A model generated the notes under the pieces. It ran no database searches, was not told where the DNA came from, and saw nothing but the letters and a program-made list of their open reading frames with translations. This document shows, in pieces, positions 1 through 7,198 of a stretch of DNA of 22,401 bases. Origin of the DNA: an uncultured Flavobacteriales bacterium (GTDB lineage: Bacteria > Bacteroidota > Bacteroidia > Palsa-965); assembly GCA_946478675.1 (NCBI GenBank), contig CAMLEF010000028.1:1-22401 (forward strand), read 5' to 3'. Each line of letters starts with the position of its first letter. The stretch's first letter is position 1. The position numbers were made by a program, and so were the translations under genes.

Positions 1-389
1 ATGCCGCCGCCGCGACTGTGGCCGATGAGCCCGATGCGTTTCAGGTCCATGTACGGCTCACCGCGCAGCCACAGATCGTCGATGACCTGCGCGACTTCTT
101 CCAGCTCGCGGCTGAACGTATTTTTTCCGAACGCTTCCGGGTCGGCGAACTCCGTGGGATGTTCCGGCGTGGTGCCGTTATGCGAAAAATTGAAACGCAC
201 CACCGCAAAACCGGCGCGCGAAAGAAATTCCGCCACCAGCGGGAACGGTCCCCAATCTTTAAAGCCTTTGAAGCCGTGCAGGAAAAGGATCACCGGCACC
301 GCGCTCGTTCCTTTTTCCGGCGCATGGCAATCCGCGACAATCGGGAGATCGTCATTGCGAAAGATCGTATAGCTGCTGAATTTCGTCAT
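1..389 (-). CDS. alpha/beta hydrolase, partial (C-terminus beyond window)
   Basis: The first 129 codons of a serine hydrolase read from the minus strand; the rest lies off the left edge. Residues 31-40 carry a beta strand followed by the HGF oxyanion-loop motif, and residues 123-127 are GHSRG, the nucleophile elbow with Ser125 as the expected nucleophile, followed by GG. The catalytic Asp and His must lie beyond the window. This spacing fits dienelactone-hydrolase or prolyl-oligopeptidase-type esterases acting on small substrates; the actual substrate cannot be read. No signal peptide is present, so it is probably cytoplasmic. The ATG overlaps the TGA stop of the upstream lipoprotein gene by one base (TGATG), which fixes the start and implies coupled translation in one operon. 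The family is certain; the specific activity is unknown. Confidence 0.88.
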   Translation of the reverse strand, partial: MTKFSSYTIFRNDDLPIVADCHAPEKGTSAVPVILFLHGFKGFKDWGPFPLVAEFLSRAGFAVVRFNFSHNGTTPEHPTEFADPEAFGKNTFSRELEEVAQVIDDLWLRGEPYMDLKRIGLIGHSRGGG

Positions 390-1096
390 CAGCGCGATTC
401 GAGATCTTCGGGCTTCACGAAATATTCGATCCTGCGCAAACGGTCGTTGACGAATTTGTACGTGACCGTTACGCCTTCCCAGCCGTAACGCTTGTAGTAG
501 TTCGCGTCTTTCGCTTTCGGCTGGTAACGCAGGTAAACCGTATCACCGCTCTGCCATTGCGTGAACACCTGGTCGAGGTACACCTGCATCACATAATCCT
601 GCGTCATGCCGATGTAAATATTGTGACCGGTGACGACGTTGTTTTTGAACATTAAGTCCGGCTTACCCGGAACCTTCGGAGCGCCCGGTTGTCCTTCTTT
701 CTGCAGGATGTAACCGTAAGGCACTTCCTGCCCGTTTTTCTTTTTCGTGAGATAGATCGTCAGCCATTCGCTTTTCGTTGCGGTGAGATACGAAGCGAAA
801 AAACGTTTACCACCGATCTTCGTCATTGTTTCCCCGTTGCTGCGCGCAAACACCCGGAAAGAAACCGGGTCGCCGAGCACGACGTCGTTAAAGCTCGTAT
901 CCGGCAGGTAGGCGTAGTTTCCTTTTTTCCCTTTGAAGACTTCGTGCGGAAGCGTATCGGGCGGTGTGGATACGCTCTTGCCGGATGCGGAATCCGCGGT
1001 CGTGTCGGCGATTTTCTTTTCTGAAGGACCGAACAGCGAATCGCAGGAGCAGGCGCACACCATGAAAAACAAGAAGGCGGGGAAATATTTTTTCAT
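389..1096 (-). CDS. exported lipoprotein of unknown function
   Basis: 235-residue protein starting with Lys-rich residues, a hydrophobic stretch and a Cys cluster (VCACSC, residues 13-18), which looks like a lipoprotein signal peptide with Cys16 or Cys18 as the lipidated residue. A low-complexity linker rich in Ser, Thr, Asp and Lys follows, then a soluble domain rich in aromatic and beta-strand-like segments. I recognise no domain. In-frame starts exist upstream (1165 and 1108), but 1096 is preferred because it begins the signal peptide and because a perfect TATGTTTG -7 box sits 5 bases upstream; the ATG at 1108 lies inside that box. The gene is first in a two-gene unit with the hydrolase, which starts inside its stop codon. 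It probably sits in the periplasm or outer membrane. Confidence 0.8.
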   Translation of the reverse strand: MKKYFPAFLFFMVCACSCDSLFGPSEKKIADTTADSASGKSVSTPPDTLPHEVFKGKKGNYAYLPDTSFNDVVLGDPVSFRVFARSNGETMTKIGGKRFFASYLTATKSEWLTIYLTKKKNGQEVPYGYILQKEGQPGAPKVPGKPDLMFKNNVVTGHNIYIGMTQDYVMQVYLDQVFTQWQSGDTVYLRYQPKAKDANYYKRYGWEGVTVTYKFVNDRLRRIEYFVKPEDLESR

Positions 1097-1101
1097 TGCA
1101 G

Positions 1102-1109
1102 CAAACATA
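1102..1109 (-). promoter_or_regulatory. Bacteroidota -7 box (TATGTTTG) for the lipoprotein gene
   Basis: Reads TATGTTTG on the minus strand, an exact match to the Bacteroidota TAnnTTTG element. It lies 5 bases before the chosen ATG, so the transcript would be leaderless or nearly so. I see no good TTG at -33. Confidence 0.5.
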
Positions 1110-1114
1110 GCGGA

Positions 1115-1142
1115 TTGGCGCGAAAAATCTTCGGTACATTTG
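1115..1142 (+). promoter_or_regulatory. Bacteroidota promoter for the MFS gene
   Basis: TTG at 1115-1117, a 17-base spacer and TACATTTG at 1135-1142, matching the TTG / TAnnTTTG pattern. The GTG start is 16 bases downstream. The -33 element lies only 6 bases from the oppositely directed -7 box at 1102-1109, so the two promoters are nearly back to back and may compete. Confidence 0.55.
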
Positions 1143-1158
1143 TGCAACCGCTCTGCCT

Positions 1159-2412
1159 GTGGCACTACTTTCTTCCAACGGACGTGATCCTTACGCTGCG
1201 TTACGGGTCCGCGACTTCAGCATCTATCTTGCCGCACGTTTCTTCCTCACGCTCGGCGTTCAAATACAAGGCATCGTCGTCGGCATCCAGGTTTACAAGC
1301 TCACCCACTCTCCCCTGCAGCTCGGCCTCATCGGTCTTTCCGAAGCGATCCCGTTCATCTGCCTTTCGCTCTTCGCCGGTTACGTCGCCGATATCGTTCG
1401 CCGAAAAAAAATTATCCTGTTCAGCACTTCGTTCCTGCTGATCGCTTCGTGGACGCTCTTCGCCGTTTCGTTCGATGCGACATTGCTGCAGAAGCTCGGT
1501 GCCTGGCCCATCTTCGGAATTATTTTCTGCACCGGCGTAGCGCGCGGATTTCTCGGGCCCGTATTCCCGGCTTTTCTTTCACAACTTGTGCCGCGGCATC
1601 TGTACAGCAACGCTGCGACGTGGCAGGCGAACCTCTGGCAAACTGCCGCAGTCGTAGGCCCTGCGATGGGCGGAACACTGTCGATCGCCGGAACGCACAC
1701 GGCGTATTTCGTTTGCTCGCTGCTCATCACGGGTTCGCTGGTGCTGATGCTGTTCGTCACGAATCATCCGCTGCCCCCGCTGCAACCGGGCGAGCCGCTG
1801 ATGAAAAAGCTGACAGCGGGATTTCGATTTGTGTTCTCGAACCAGATCATGCTGTCCGCTTTTTCACTCGACTTGTTCGCAGTATTGTTCGGCGGCGCGG
1901 TGGCGATGATCCCGGTTTTCGCCAATGAAGTGCTGCATTCGTCGAACCCGGATTTCGTGATCGGGTTGCTGCGTGCTGCGCCTGCGGCCGGTGCGATCAT
2001 CATGGGCATCCTGCTCGCTTATTTTCCACCACTGAAACACGCCGGAAGAAATCTCTTCATCGCCGTCATCGGTTTCGGGTTGTGCATCATCGGCTTCGCG
2101 CTCTCGCGCAGCATCGCATTGTCGTTTGGATTGCTGCTGGCGAGCGGCGCCTTCGACCAGGTAAGCGTCGTGGTCCGTCAAACGATTCTTCAATTGATGA
2201 CGCCGGATGCGATGCGCGGGCGCGTGGCGGCAGTGAACGGCATCTTCATCGGTTCTTCGAATGAGATCGGCGAATTCGAATCGGGTGTGATGGCGCGCAT
2301 GCTCGGGCTCGTTCCTTCCGTCATCTTCGGCGGCTGCATGACGATCCTCGTGGTGGTGGTAATCGGCGCGGCGCCAAAGCTGCGAAAGCTGAACGCGGAA
2401 AAACTCGTCTGA
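1159..2412 (+). CDS. MFS transporter (EntS-like MFS_3 family)
   Basis: 417 residues with about 12 hydrophobic segments, the expected size and topology of a major facilitator in the inner membrane. Residues 74-84 (GYVADIVRRKK) are the motif-A loop between helices 2 and 3, and a related loop follows helix 8. The early sequence resembles the MFS_3/EntS-type exporters, which usually move siderophores or drugs outwards; the substrate here is not readable. No ATG is available near the N-terminus. GTG at 1159 is the only sensible start and lies just after a good -7 box. The gene is divergent from the lipoprotein/hydrolase pair and 50 bases upstream of the metalloprotease gene, with no clear terminator between. 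The heme/iron genes are over 10 kb away, so a siderophore role would be speculative. Confidence 0.88.
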   Translation: MALLSSNGRDPYAALRVRDFSIYLAARFFLTLGVQIQGIVVGIQVYKLTHSPLQLGLIGLSEAIPFICLSLFAGYVADIVRRKKIILFSTSFLLIASWTLFAVSFDATLLQKLGAWPIFGIIFCTGVARGFLGPVFPAFLSQLVPRHLYSNAATWQANLWQTAAVVGPAMGGTLSIAGTHTAYFVCSLLITGSLVLMLFVTNHPLPPLQPGEPLMKKLTAGFRFVFSNQIMLSAFSLDLFAVLFGGAVAMIPVFANEVLHSSNPDFVIGLLRAAPAAGAIIMGILLAYFPPLKHAGRNLFIAVIGFGLCIIGFALSRSIALSFGLLLASGAFDQVSVVVRQTILQLMTPDAMRGRVAAVNGIFIGSSNEIGEFESGVMARMLGLVPSVIFGGCMTILVVVVIGAAPKLRKLNAEKLV

Positions 2413-2430
2413 GCGCTTAGCTGGTTTTAT

Positions 2431-2438
2431 TATATTGC
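2431..2438 (+). promoter_or_regulatory. weak -7-like box upstream of the metalloprotease
   Basis: TATATTGC, two mismatches from TAnnTTTG, 24 bases before the ATG. It lies in a short AT-rich gap otherwise lacking signals. Low confidence. Confidence 0.25.
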
Positions 2439-2462
2439 AACTGGCAATCTATCCAGCATCTC

Positions 2463-5123
2463 ATGAAACAACGCTGCCTGCGACCGCTGTTCGCGCTCCT
2501 TTTCCTTGTTCCCGTTTCTTCCTTTGCCCAATTCTGCGGCGGCGGTGTGACCGATCCTGTTCTCCTGCAAAAAGGCGCTTCCTACAATTTGTGGAGCAGT
2601 GAACGCTCAGCGACGATTACGTACGTCAAGCTGAAAGTGCAAATCGCATCGCAGCCCGGACCGGGTGGCGACGCAGCGACGATGCAGGATTTTCAGCAGG
2701 CGCTCGATCTCGCTAACCAGGCTGTTCTCCCGGGAAATATCCAGTTCGTCGTTTGCGGCGGCCCGACGATCGTGGATGACATGAGCCTGTATTACTTCAA
2801 CAATATTCCTTCGATCAATCCCATCCATGAATACGGTTACCTGAACGTAACCATCGTGAAATATATCCAGACCCCGAGCGGCGTTTCCGGCCTGGCCATG
2901 ATGGATCACGCGATTGTCTCCGCATCGGCGCTCAACAGCGAAGTGCTGGCCCACGAGCTCGGGCACGTGCTCGGTCTTGCGCATACGCACGAAACGGGTT
3001 ACGGTGCAGAGCTCGTCAACGGCAGCAACTGCGCGACAGCCGGCGACCTGATCTGCGATACGCCTGCCGATCCGAATCTCGGCATTTCCGGGAATGTCGA
3101 TTACCAGACGTGCAATTATACCGGCACAGCCACCGATGCCAACAACCAGCCGTATGCGCCGATGGTGAACAACATCATGTCGTACGCGCCGTGGAATTGC
3201 CAGAATGCTTTTACGCCGGGACAATTCAACGTGATGCATTACACGCTCGACAGTCTGCGGCCCTATTGGCGAAAACCAGTAACGCCGGTGCTCATCACGC
3301 CGTTCCCCGCAATCGTGTGCACGTACGCTTCCGACATTTTGCTCAGCGCTACACCAACCGGTGGCACGTTCTCCGGCGCACAGGTGAGCGGTACGACGCT
3401 CGATCCGCAAAACGGTCCTGCAGGAAATTACAGCGTGAATTACCAGCCGGCGAATGCTCCCGAACCTTCGCAGACGTACGTCGATCAATACTGGAACATC
3501 AAAGATTTCGCGGATACTTCGAACGATATCTGGCAATCGTTCAAAACGTATGAAACGGGAACATTCACGGCATTCGATTTTTACATCCGGAATATTTCCA
3601 CGCAGCCGTATACGTTCAAGCTTTTCCAGGGAACAGGCACTGCTGGAACGCTGCTGTTCTCTGCGGGCGGATCGATGCCTGCGATGGCGAACGCGGGATG
3701 GGTGCAGTTCCCGATCGGCATTACGCTGAATCCTGCGCCGGGAACGATTTACACGGCGGAGCTGCTCATCGGCGGCGCGGGTTTCGAATGCTACGTTTCA
3801 TCCGTCGGCTCGATGACCTGGGATTACGATTACCAGCAAGGACAGAGCAACTACACCGGTTTCTTCGCGAAAGATTACGGTTTCCGCGAATGGATCCAGG
3901 GTGTTCCGGGATGCCAGGACGAAACGCGCTATTACAAAGTGTATGCAGCGCCCGATGCGCACTTGCTCAATGTGGCAACGCTGTACTGCACGAGTGATGA
4001 TTCGATCGTGCTGAAGAACGACACGCGGCTTCCTTCCGCAACGTACATCGACGGCGTGCGTGATTCGCTGCTGATTCCCGCGGACCTTTCACCGGGATTG
4101 CATTCCGTGCTGCTGACTTCCGTTTCGCTCGGCTGCGTGGATTCTGCGTTGTATTCCGTGTACGCGGGCAATGGAACGGCAAGCTTTCTCAACCTGCCGA
4201 ATCCTGCCTGTCTTAATTCGCCGCCCTTCAATCTGCAGGTGGATGCGCCGGGCGGAACGATCCTTGTCGATTCGGCAGCGACGAGTGCCTTCGATGCCGC
4301 ATTGCTCGGGCCGGGCATGCACTACCTCGATTATTCCAACACCGCTTTTCATGACACGATCGATTACAGCGAGCAGGAATGCTGCACGGGAAATTTCGCT
4401 TACACGCTTTACCATCCGGTAGCCGACAGCTTGTACTGGCAATCGTTCCGCGCGCAACAATCGGGAATACTCGACAGCATTACGGTGTTGTATTATTCGC
4501 CGGCATCGGCGCTGACGTTTGAAACGAAGCTGTACAGCGGTATTGGGATAGGCGGAAACGTTTTGCTGCAGGACACGGTCACTTTCGGCGTGAACAACAG
4601 CGGTTGGTTCCAGCAAAGCCTTTTCCCCGGTCTCGCGCAAATCCAGATCGCAGAAGATTCCGATTACACGTTCAGCATGCACCGTTTGCCGGATGCGATC
4701 ACGGACAACAACATTTATTTCTCCGTGCGCGGAACCGATCCGTACCCCAGCGGCAATTCGAATGCAGGCACGACGCCGCAGCAAAAAGATTTCGAGTTCA
4801 AAGAGGTCCTGCGACAGATCACCGGTTGCGATCTGACTGCGTCGGATTCTGTTTTGGTCGACGTGTGCACCGGTATCGCGACATCAGCAACAAGCAACGG
4901 TTTTTCCGTTTTCCCGAATCCTTCCAGCGAAGCGATCACCGTCATTCCCGCAGGAACCGGCACATTCGAGCTGTTCGGTTTGAATGGTCAATTGTTGCTG
5001 CGTGAACAGCTGAGCACGACCGCCACTATTTCCATTGCGGAATTTGCAGCAGGATCTTATTTCATCCGCTTTACCGGGGAAAACGGCAACGTCGTGAATT
5101 CGAAAATCGTCATTGTACGGTAA
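2463..5123 (+). CDS. secreted M43 pappalysin-like metalloprotease with T9SS sorting domain
   Basis: 886 residues. A signal peptide (residues 1 to about 23, ending in Phe-Ala-Gln) is followed by a zinc protease domain: HELGHVLGLAH at 164-174 gives three zinc-binding His and the catalytic Glu165, and NIMSY at 237-241 is the Met-turn. Between them sit the Cys residues and GDLICDTP segment typical of MEROPS M43 (cytophagalysin/pappalysin). After that come Ig-like segments and two copies of a beta-rich domain beginning WQSF at residues 357 and 659. The last 75 residues (VFPNPSS at 816-822) form a type-A sorting domain that sends the protein through T9SS for release or surface attachment. It probably degrades extracellular protein. 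Start chosen at the signal peptide Met. Its stop is 4 bp from the stop of the converging gene. Confidence 0.95.
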   Translation: MKQRCLRPLFALLFLVPVSSFAQFCGGGVTDPVLLQKGASYNLWSSERSATITYVKLKVQIASQPGPGGDAATMQDFQQALDLANQAVLPGNIQFVVCGGPTIVDDMSLYYFNNIPSINPIHEYGYLNVTIVKYIQTPSGVSGLAMMDHAIVSASALNSEVLAHELGHVLGLAHTHETGYGAELVNGSNCATAGDLICDTPADPNLGISGNVDYQTCNYTGTATDANNQPYAPMVNNIMSYAPWNCQNAFTPGQFNVMHYTLDSLRPYWRKPVTPVLITPFPAIVCTYASDILLSATPTGGTFSGAQVSGTTLDPQNGPAGNYSVNYQPANAPEPSQTYVDQYWNIKDFADTSNDIWQSFKTYETGTFTAFDFYIRNISTQPYTFKLFQGTGTAGTLLFSAGGSMPAMANAGWVQFPIGITLNPAPGTIYTAELLIGGAGFECYVSSVGSMTWDYDYQQGQSNYTGFFAKDYGFREWIQGVPGCQDETRYYKVYAAPDAHLLNVATLYCTSDDSIVLKNDTRLPSATYIDGVRDSLLIPADLSPGLHSVLLTSVSLGCVDSALYSVYAGNGTASFLNLPNPACLNSPPFNLQVDAPGGTILVDSAATSAFDAALLGPGMHYLDYSNTAFHDTIDYSEQECCTGNFAYTLYHPVADSLYWQSFRAQQSGILDSITVLYYSPASALTFETKLYSGIGIGGNVLLQDTVTFGVNNSGWFQQSLFPGLAQIQIAEDSDYTFSMHRLPDAITDNNIYFSVRGTDPYPSGNSNAGTTPQQKDFEFKEVLRQITGCDLTASDSVLVDVCTGIATSATSNGFSVFPNPSSEAITVIPAGTGTFELFGLNGQLLLREQLSTTATISIAEFAAGSYFIRFTGENGNVVNSKIVIVR

Positions 5124-5127
5124 CGAC

Positions 5128-5745
5128 TCACGCCGGTAACCGAACGAGCTGCGCCAGCAGGTAAAGGATCGCAAACAACCCGAGCGTTCCGAGCGCAATG
5201 CCGATCGCCTGTCGCGCGCGATGGACGCCCGGTTGTCCGCTGTCGCCGATCTCGCGAATGGCGAGGCATCCGAACAAGATCGCCAGCAGGAAAAAGATCA
5301 CGGCAATTGCGGCTAAGATCCAAAACACCGTCAGCAGCTGGCAAAGTATCACGATGAATGCCGCAATCGCCAGCAACCGTCCGATAGCAGCGAACGTGCC
5401 CGCGATTTGCGATTTGCGGTTGATCTCGTCCTGTTTTTTTTTCTCCAGCTCCTGTGCGTGCGCCGAAAAACCGGTTTTCGTTTTGCTGTGAAAAATATGT
5501 TTCGCAGTGTCGCGTCTGTCGACGTGAATTTCTTCCGAAGGAGCTTCTGCTGTTTTTGATTCCTCCTGCGAATCAACCTGCGGTGATGGTACCGGAGTGT
5601 TAGCGGAATCGGAAGCTGCGCCTGAAGGAGAAACGTGTTTATTCCTCTCGAGAAAAAATCCGTTTCGATAATGTCGCTTTTCAATCCGCCATCCCGAACA
5701 GGAGGCAAGCAACAGGTAAAGCAAAAAGACACAGCAGCGGCGCAT
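5128..5745 (-). CDS. lipoprotein with C-terminal transmembrane helices, unknown function
   Basis: 205 residues. The ATG at 5745 begins a lipoprotein signal peptide with lipobox LASC and Cys16; a TTG 18 bases upstream is in frame but would add residues before the signal. Residues of about 35-110 form a charged, Ser/Glu/Lys-rich linker ending in a short coiled-coil-like stretch (ELEKKKQDEINRK). The C-terminal third holds two or three hydrophobic segments around a DUF4190-like pattern, ending in a final helix. A lipid anchor plus transmembrane helices suggests an inner-membrane lipoprotein, which is unusual for this group; many Bacteroidota proteins of this general build are uncharacterised. It converges with the metalloprotease gene with 4 bp between stops and has no downstream partner. 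Confidence 0.72.
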   Translation of the reverse strand: MRRCCVFLLYLLLASCSGWRIEKRHYRNGFFLERNKHVSPSGAASDSANTPVPSPQVDSQEESKTAEAPSEEIHVDRRDTAKHIFHSKTKTGFSAHAQELEKKKQDEINRKSQIAGTFAAIGRLLAIAAFIVILCQLLTVFWILAAIAVIFFLLAILFGCLAIREIGDSGQPGVHRARQAIGIALGTLGLFAILYLLAQLVRLPA

Positions 5746-6085
5746 CGCATAATAGTCGCGCAAAACGCTTAAACGCTGCCTGCTGCATTACACGCTTTTT
5801 TATCTTAAGTAAAAAACGAACGATAAAGATTCAGCCTGAATTAATCCAAAATATTGAGGCGGTCTTTTCTATAACCTGAAGTGTGCGGGCGTTTAAACTA
5901 TAATTCCGACACGATTTTTGATTAATGAAGGCCCTTACAGCACCGTTGAGCATAAAGCACTTAAGAATTTTGCAATTGTTTATCTCTTCAGTTTATATAA
6001 TTTTAGTAATACATATTGAAGTAAAGAAGGCGTTAACCATTTGCACCGAAAACTTGAGTCATCTCAACTGCATATAAACCTCGTT
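5746..6085. other. AT-rich intergenic region
   Basis: A 340-base gap between the minus-strand lipoprotein gene and the first small plus-strand gene. Base composition drops from the surrounding GC-rich coding DNA to strongly AT-rich after about 5790. It contains an AT hairpin (six T at 5796-5801, six A at 5811-5816, around CTTAAG), a TATATAATTTTA segment near 5994-6005 that could act as a promoter, and a 50-codon ORF (5925-6077) described separately. I see no tRNA, repeat array or mobile-element end. Confidence 0.6.
5925..6077 (+). CDS. possible 50-residue ORF with one hydrophobic segment
   Basis: ATG-to-TAA reading frame of 50 codons in AT-rich DNA, ending 8 bases before the ATG of the next gene. 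The middle (about residues 12-32) is hydrophobic enough for one membrane helix, with basic residues on both sides. No family is recognisable and an ORF of this size arises easily by chance in AT-rich sequence. The only support is its uninterrupted frame and tight spacing to the following gene. Confidence 0.18.
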   Translation: MKALTAPLSIKHLRILQLFISSVYIILVIHIEVKKALTICTENLSHLNCI

Positions 6086-6481
6086 ATGAAAAAACTACTC
6101 ATCACCCTTTTCCTCTTTTTTTCTATTGATCTTTTTTGTCAGACTATTACAATCATCAGTTCCGAAATGATGGATGTACCAGAAGGAAAAACCGTTGGTG
6201 ATGTTTCGTACGAAAGCGACACTTTTATCATTACCGAAAAAGGCCAGTCGGGAACAATAACATTCCATCATGATAGTGTTGACTATACGATGAAATATTA
6301 CAAGCGTGAAAATTCCTTATCGCTCAACGACAACCCTGTTATTTATTATATTTTACCAGACACAAGTCTTCCAAATCCCATCAGAGAAATATATTACAAT
6401 GGAACCTCTTTAATAATGTATTTTACCAATTCGATAGGCTATACCATGTTTAAATGTTCATCAATAATTCACAAAAATTAA
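6086..6481 (+). CDS. small exported protein, unknown function
   Basis: 131 residues. The Met at 6086 is followed by two Lys, a hydrophobic core and Phe-Cys-Gln at about 17-19, a plausible signal peptide; a TTG 45 bases upstream is in frame but would precede the signal. The mature part is about 112 residues, rich in Ile, Thr, Ser and Tyr in alternating beta-strand-like patterns, and I recognise no domain. It is AT-rich (about 32% GC in a hand-counted line), unlike the flanking genes, and is followed after 3 bases by another small exported protein. The pair looks like a two-gene transcription unit in a recently acquired or fast-evolving patch. Periplasmic or surface location is inferred from the signal peptide only. 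Confidence 0.6.
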   Translation: MKKLLITLFLFFSIDLFCQTITIISSEMMDVPEGKTVGDVSYESDTFIITEKGQSGTITFHHDSVDYTMKYYKRENSLSLNDNPVIYYILPDTSLPNPIREIYYNGTSLIMYFTNSIGYTMFKCSSIIHKN

Positions 6482-6484
6482 CCC

Positions 6485-6868
6485 ATGAGGTTTCTGTTCA
6501 TTTTCGTCTTGTACTTCTGTACATCTAATTCTAGCATCACAATATATCGTCCAGACTTTTGTCGTCAACAATTCGGCGCCGATGGAGCTGATCAAGTTCT
6601 CCTGTTCAGAAACGGGAATCAATTACGTGCCGATACAAGCAATTACATCTCGGAAGTAGACAGCGTGGCGACTATAACCAAAGGCGTAATAACTTCCTAT
6701 TCTCGACTAGACAATTTACATTGGAAAAAATACTGGGATGGTAAAACAAAAAATATCACCGAAAAACGATCAAAGACCCTTCCCACCTGCGATGATTACG
6801 GTATAGAAGATCCGCTCGACCCGGGAACTTTCACGATGGTACACGTCATCTATTACAAAACCAAATAA
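6485..6868 (+). CDS. small exported protein, unknown function
   Basis: 127 residues, starting 3 bases after the preceding stop. The first 17 or so residues are hydrophobic (MRFLFIFVLYFC) and look like a signal peptide, possibly with cleavage near Ser16-Ser20. The mature part contains three Asp-rich turns, two Cys and a C-terminal beta-like segment ending in YYKTK. No family recognised. Base composition is AT-rich like its partner. A toxin/immunity or effector/antitoxin pair is conceivable from the two-gene layout, but nothing in either sequence shows it. No terminator follows on this strand; the hairpin at 6910-6931 is oriented for the opposite strand. Confidence 0.58.
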   Translation: MRFLFIFVLYFCTSNSSITIYRPDFCRQQFGADGADQVLLFRNGNQLRADTSNYISEVDSVATITKGVITSYSRLDNLHWKKYWDGKTKNITEKRSKTLPTCDDYGIEDPLDPGTFTMVHVIYYKTK

Positions 6869-6902
6869 TTTAATAATTTGATTTACCAATCGCTGCCATA
6901 TT

Positions 6903-6931
6903 AAAAAACCCCGCCGGCATGCACCGGCGGG
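6903..6931 (-). terminator. intrinsic terminator of the envelope operon
   Basis: Perfect 8-bp GC stem (6910-6917 with 6924-6931) with a 6-base loop, followed on the minus strand by a run of six T (6908-6903). It has no T run on the plus strand, so it serves minus-strand transcripts arriving from 9550-6998. Confidence 0.85.
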
Positions 6932-6997
6932 ATCGAAAAGCGCTACTGTCTTTTCCTGCAAACGGTAAAGCGGGGGTTGGCTTCCGGTTGCAAAACT

Positions 6998-7198
6998 TTA
7001 AACCGACTCGATATAGAACGCGTGCTGCTTCTCCTGCATCTCTCCATCCTCGATCCACAACCGGAATGTTTTCATCCGGCGATCCTCCGCACGGCAGCAC
7101 AACGCGTTCAAATCGCGCAACGAGAAATGCAGCAGGTTGAGGTATAACGGAAGCGCGAGGCGCATCACACCCCAGCAGTGAACGAGGCGCAGCTTCAT
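6998..7198 (-). CDS. possible small ORF coupled to the CsgG-like gene
   Basis: 66 codons. Its ATG (7198) overlaps the TGA stop of the upstream gene as ATGA, the classical arrangement for translational coupling, and it ends 67 bases before the operon terminator. The product is basic and rich in Leu and Arg, with two Cys and a Trp-Ile-Glu segment near the C-terminus; no signal peptide or family is recognisable. The intact frame exactly filling the space between the coupled start and the terminator is the main support. A chance ORF in a 3' untranslated region is the alternative. Confidence 0.42.
   Translation of the reverse strand: MKLRLVHCWGVMRLALPLYLNLLHFSLRDLNALCCRAEDRRMKTFRLWIEDGEMQEKQHAFYIESV

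Noticed and set aside
1..488. plus-strand frames at the left edge (1-372 and 18-488)
   Set aside because: The minus strand encodes an alpha/beta hydrolase with a GHSRG elbow through the same bases.
2607..3536. 309-codon minus-strand frame opposite the metalloprotease
   Set aside because: The plus-strand frame carries the zinc-binding motif; the antisense product has no recognisable features.
5796..5816. AT hairpin as a terminator
   Set aside because: The stem is only A/T with an interior loop, too weak for intrinsic termination, and no gene ends there on either strand.
6870..7100. 76-codon minus-strand frame at the end of the envelope operon
   Set aside because: It reads straight through the intrinsic terminator hairpin at 6903-6931.
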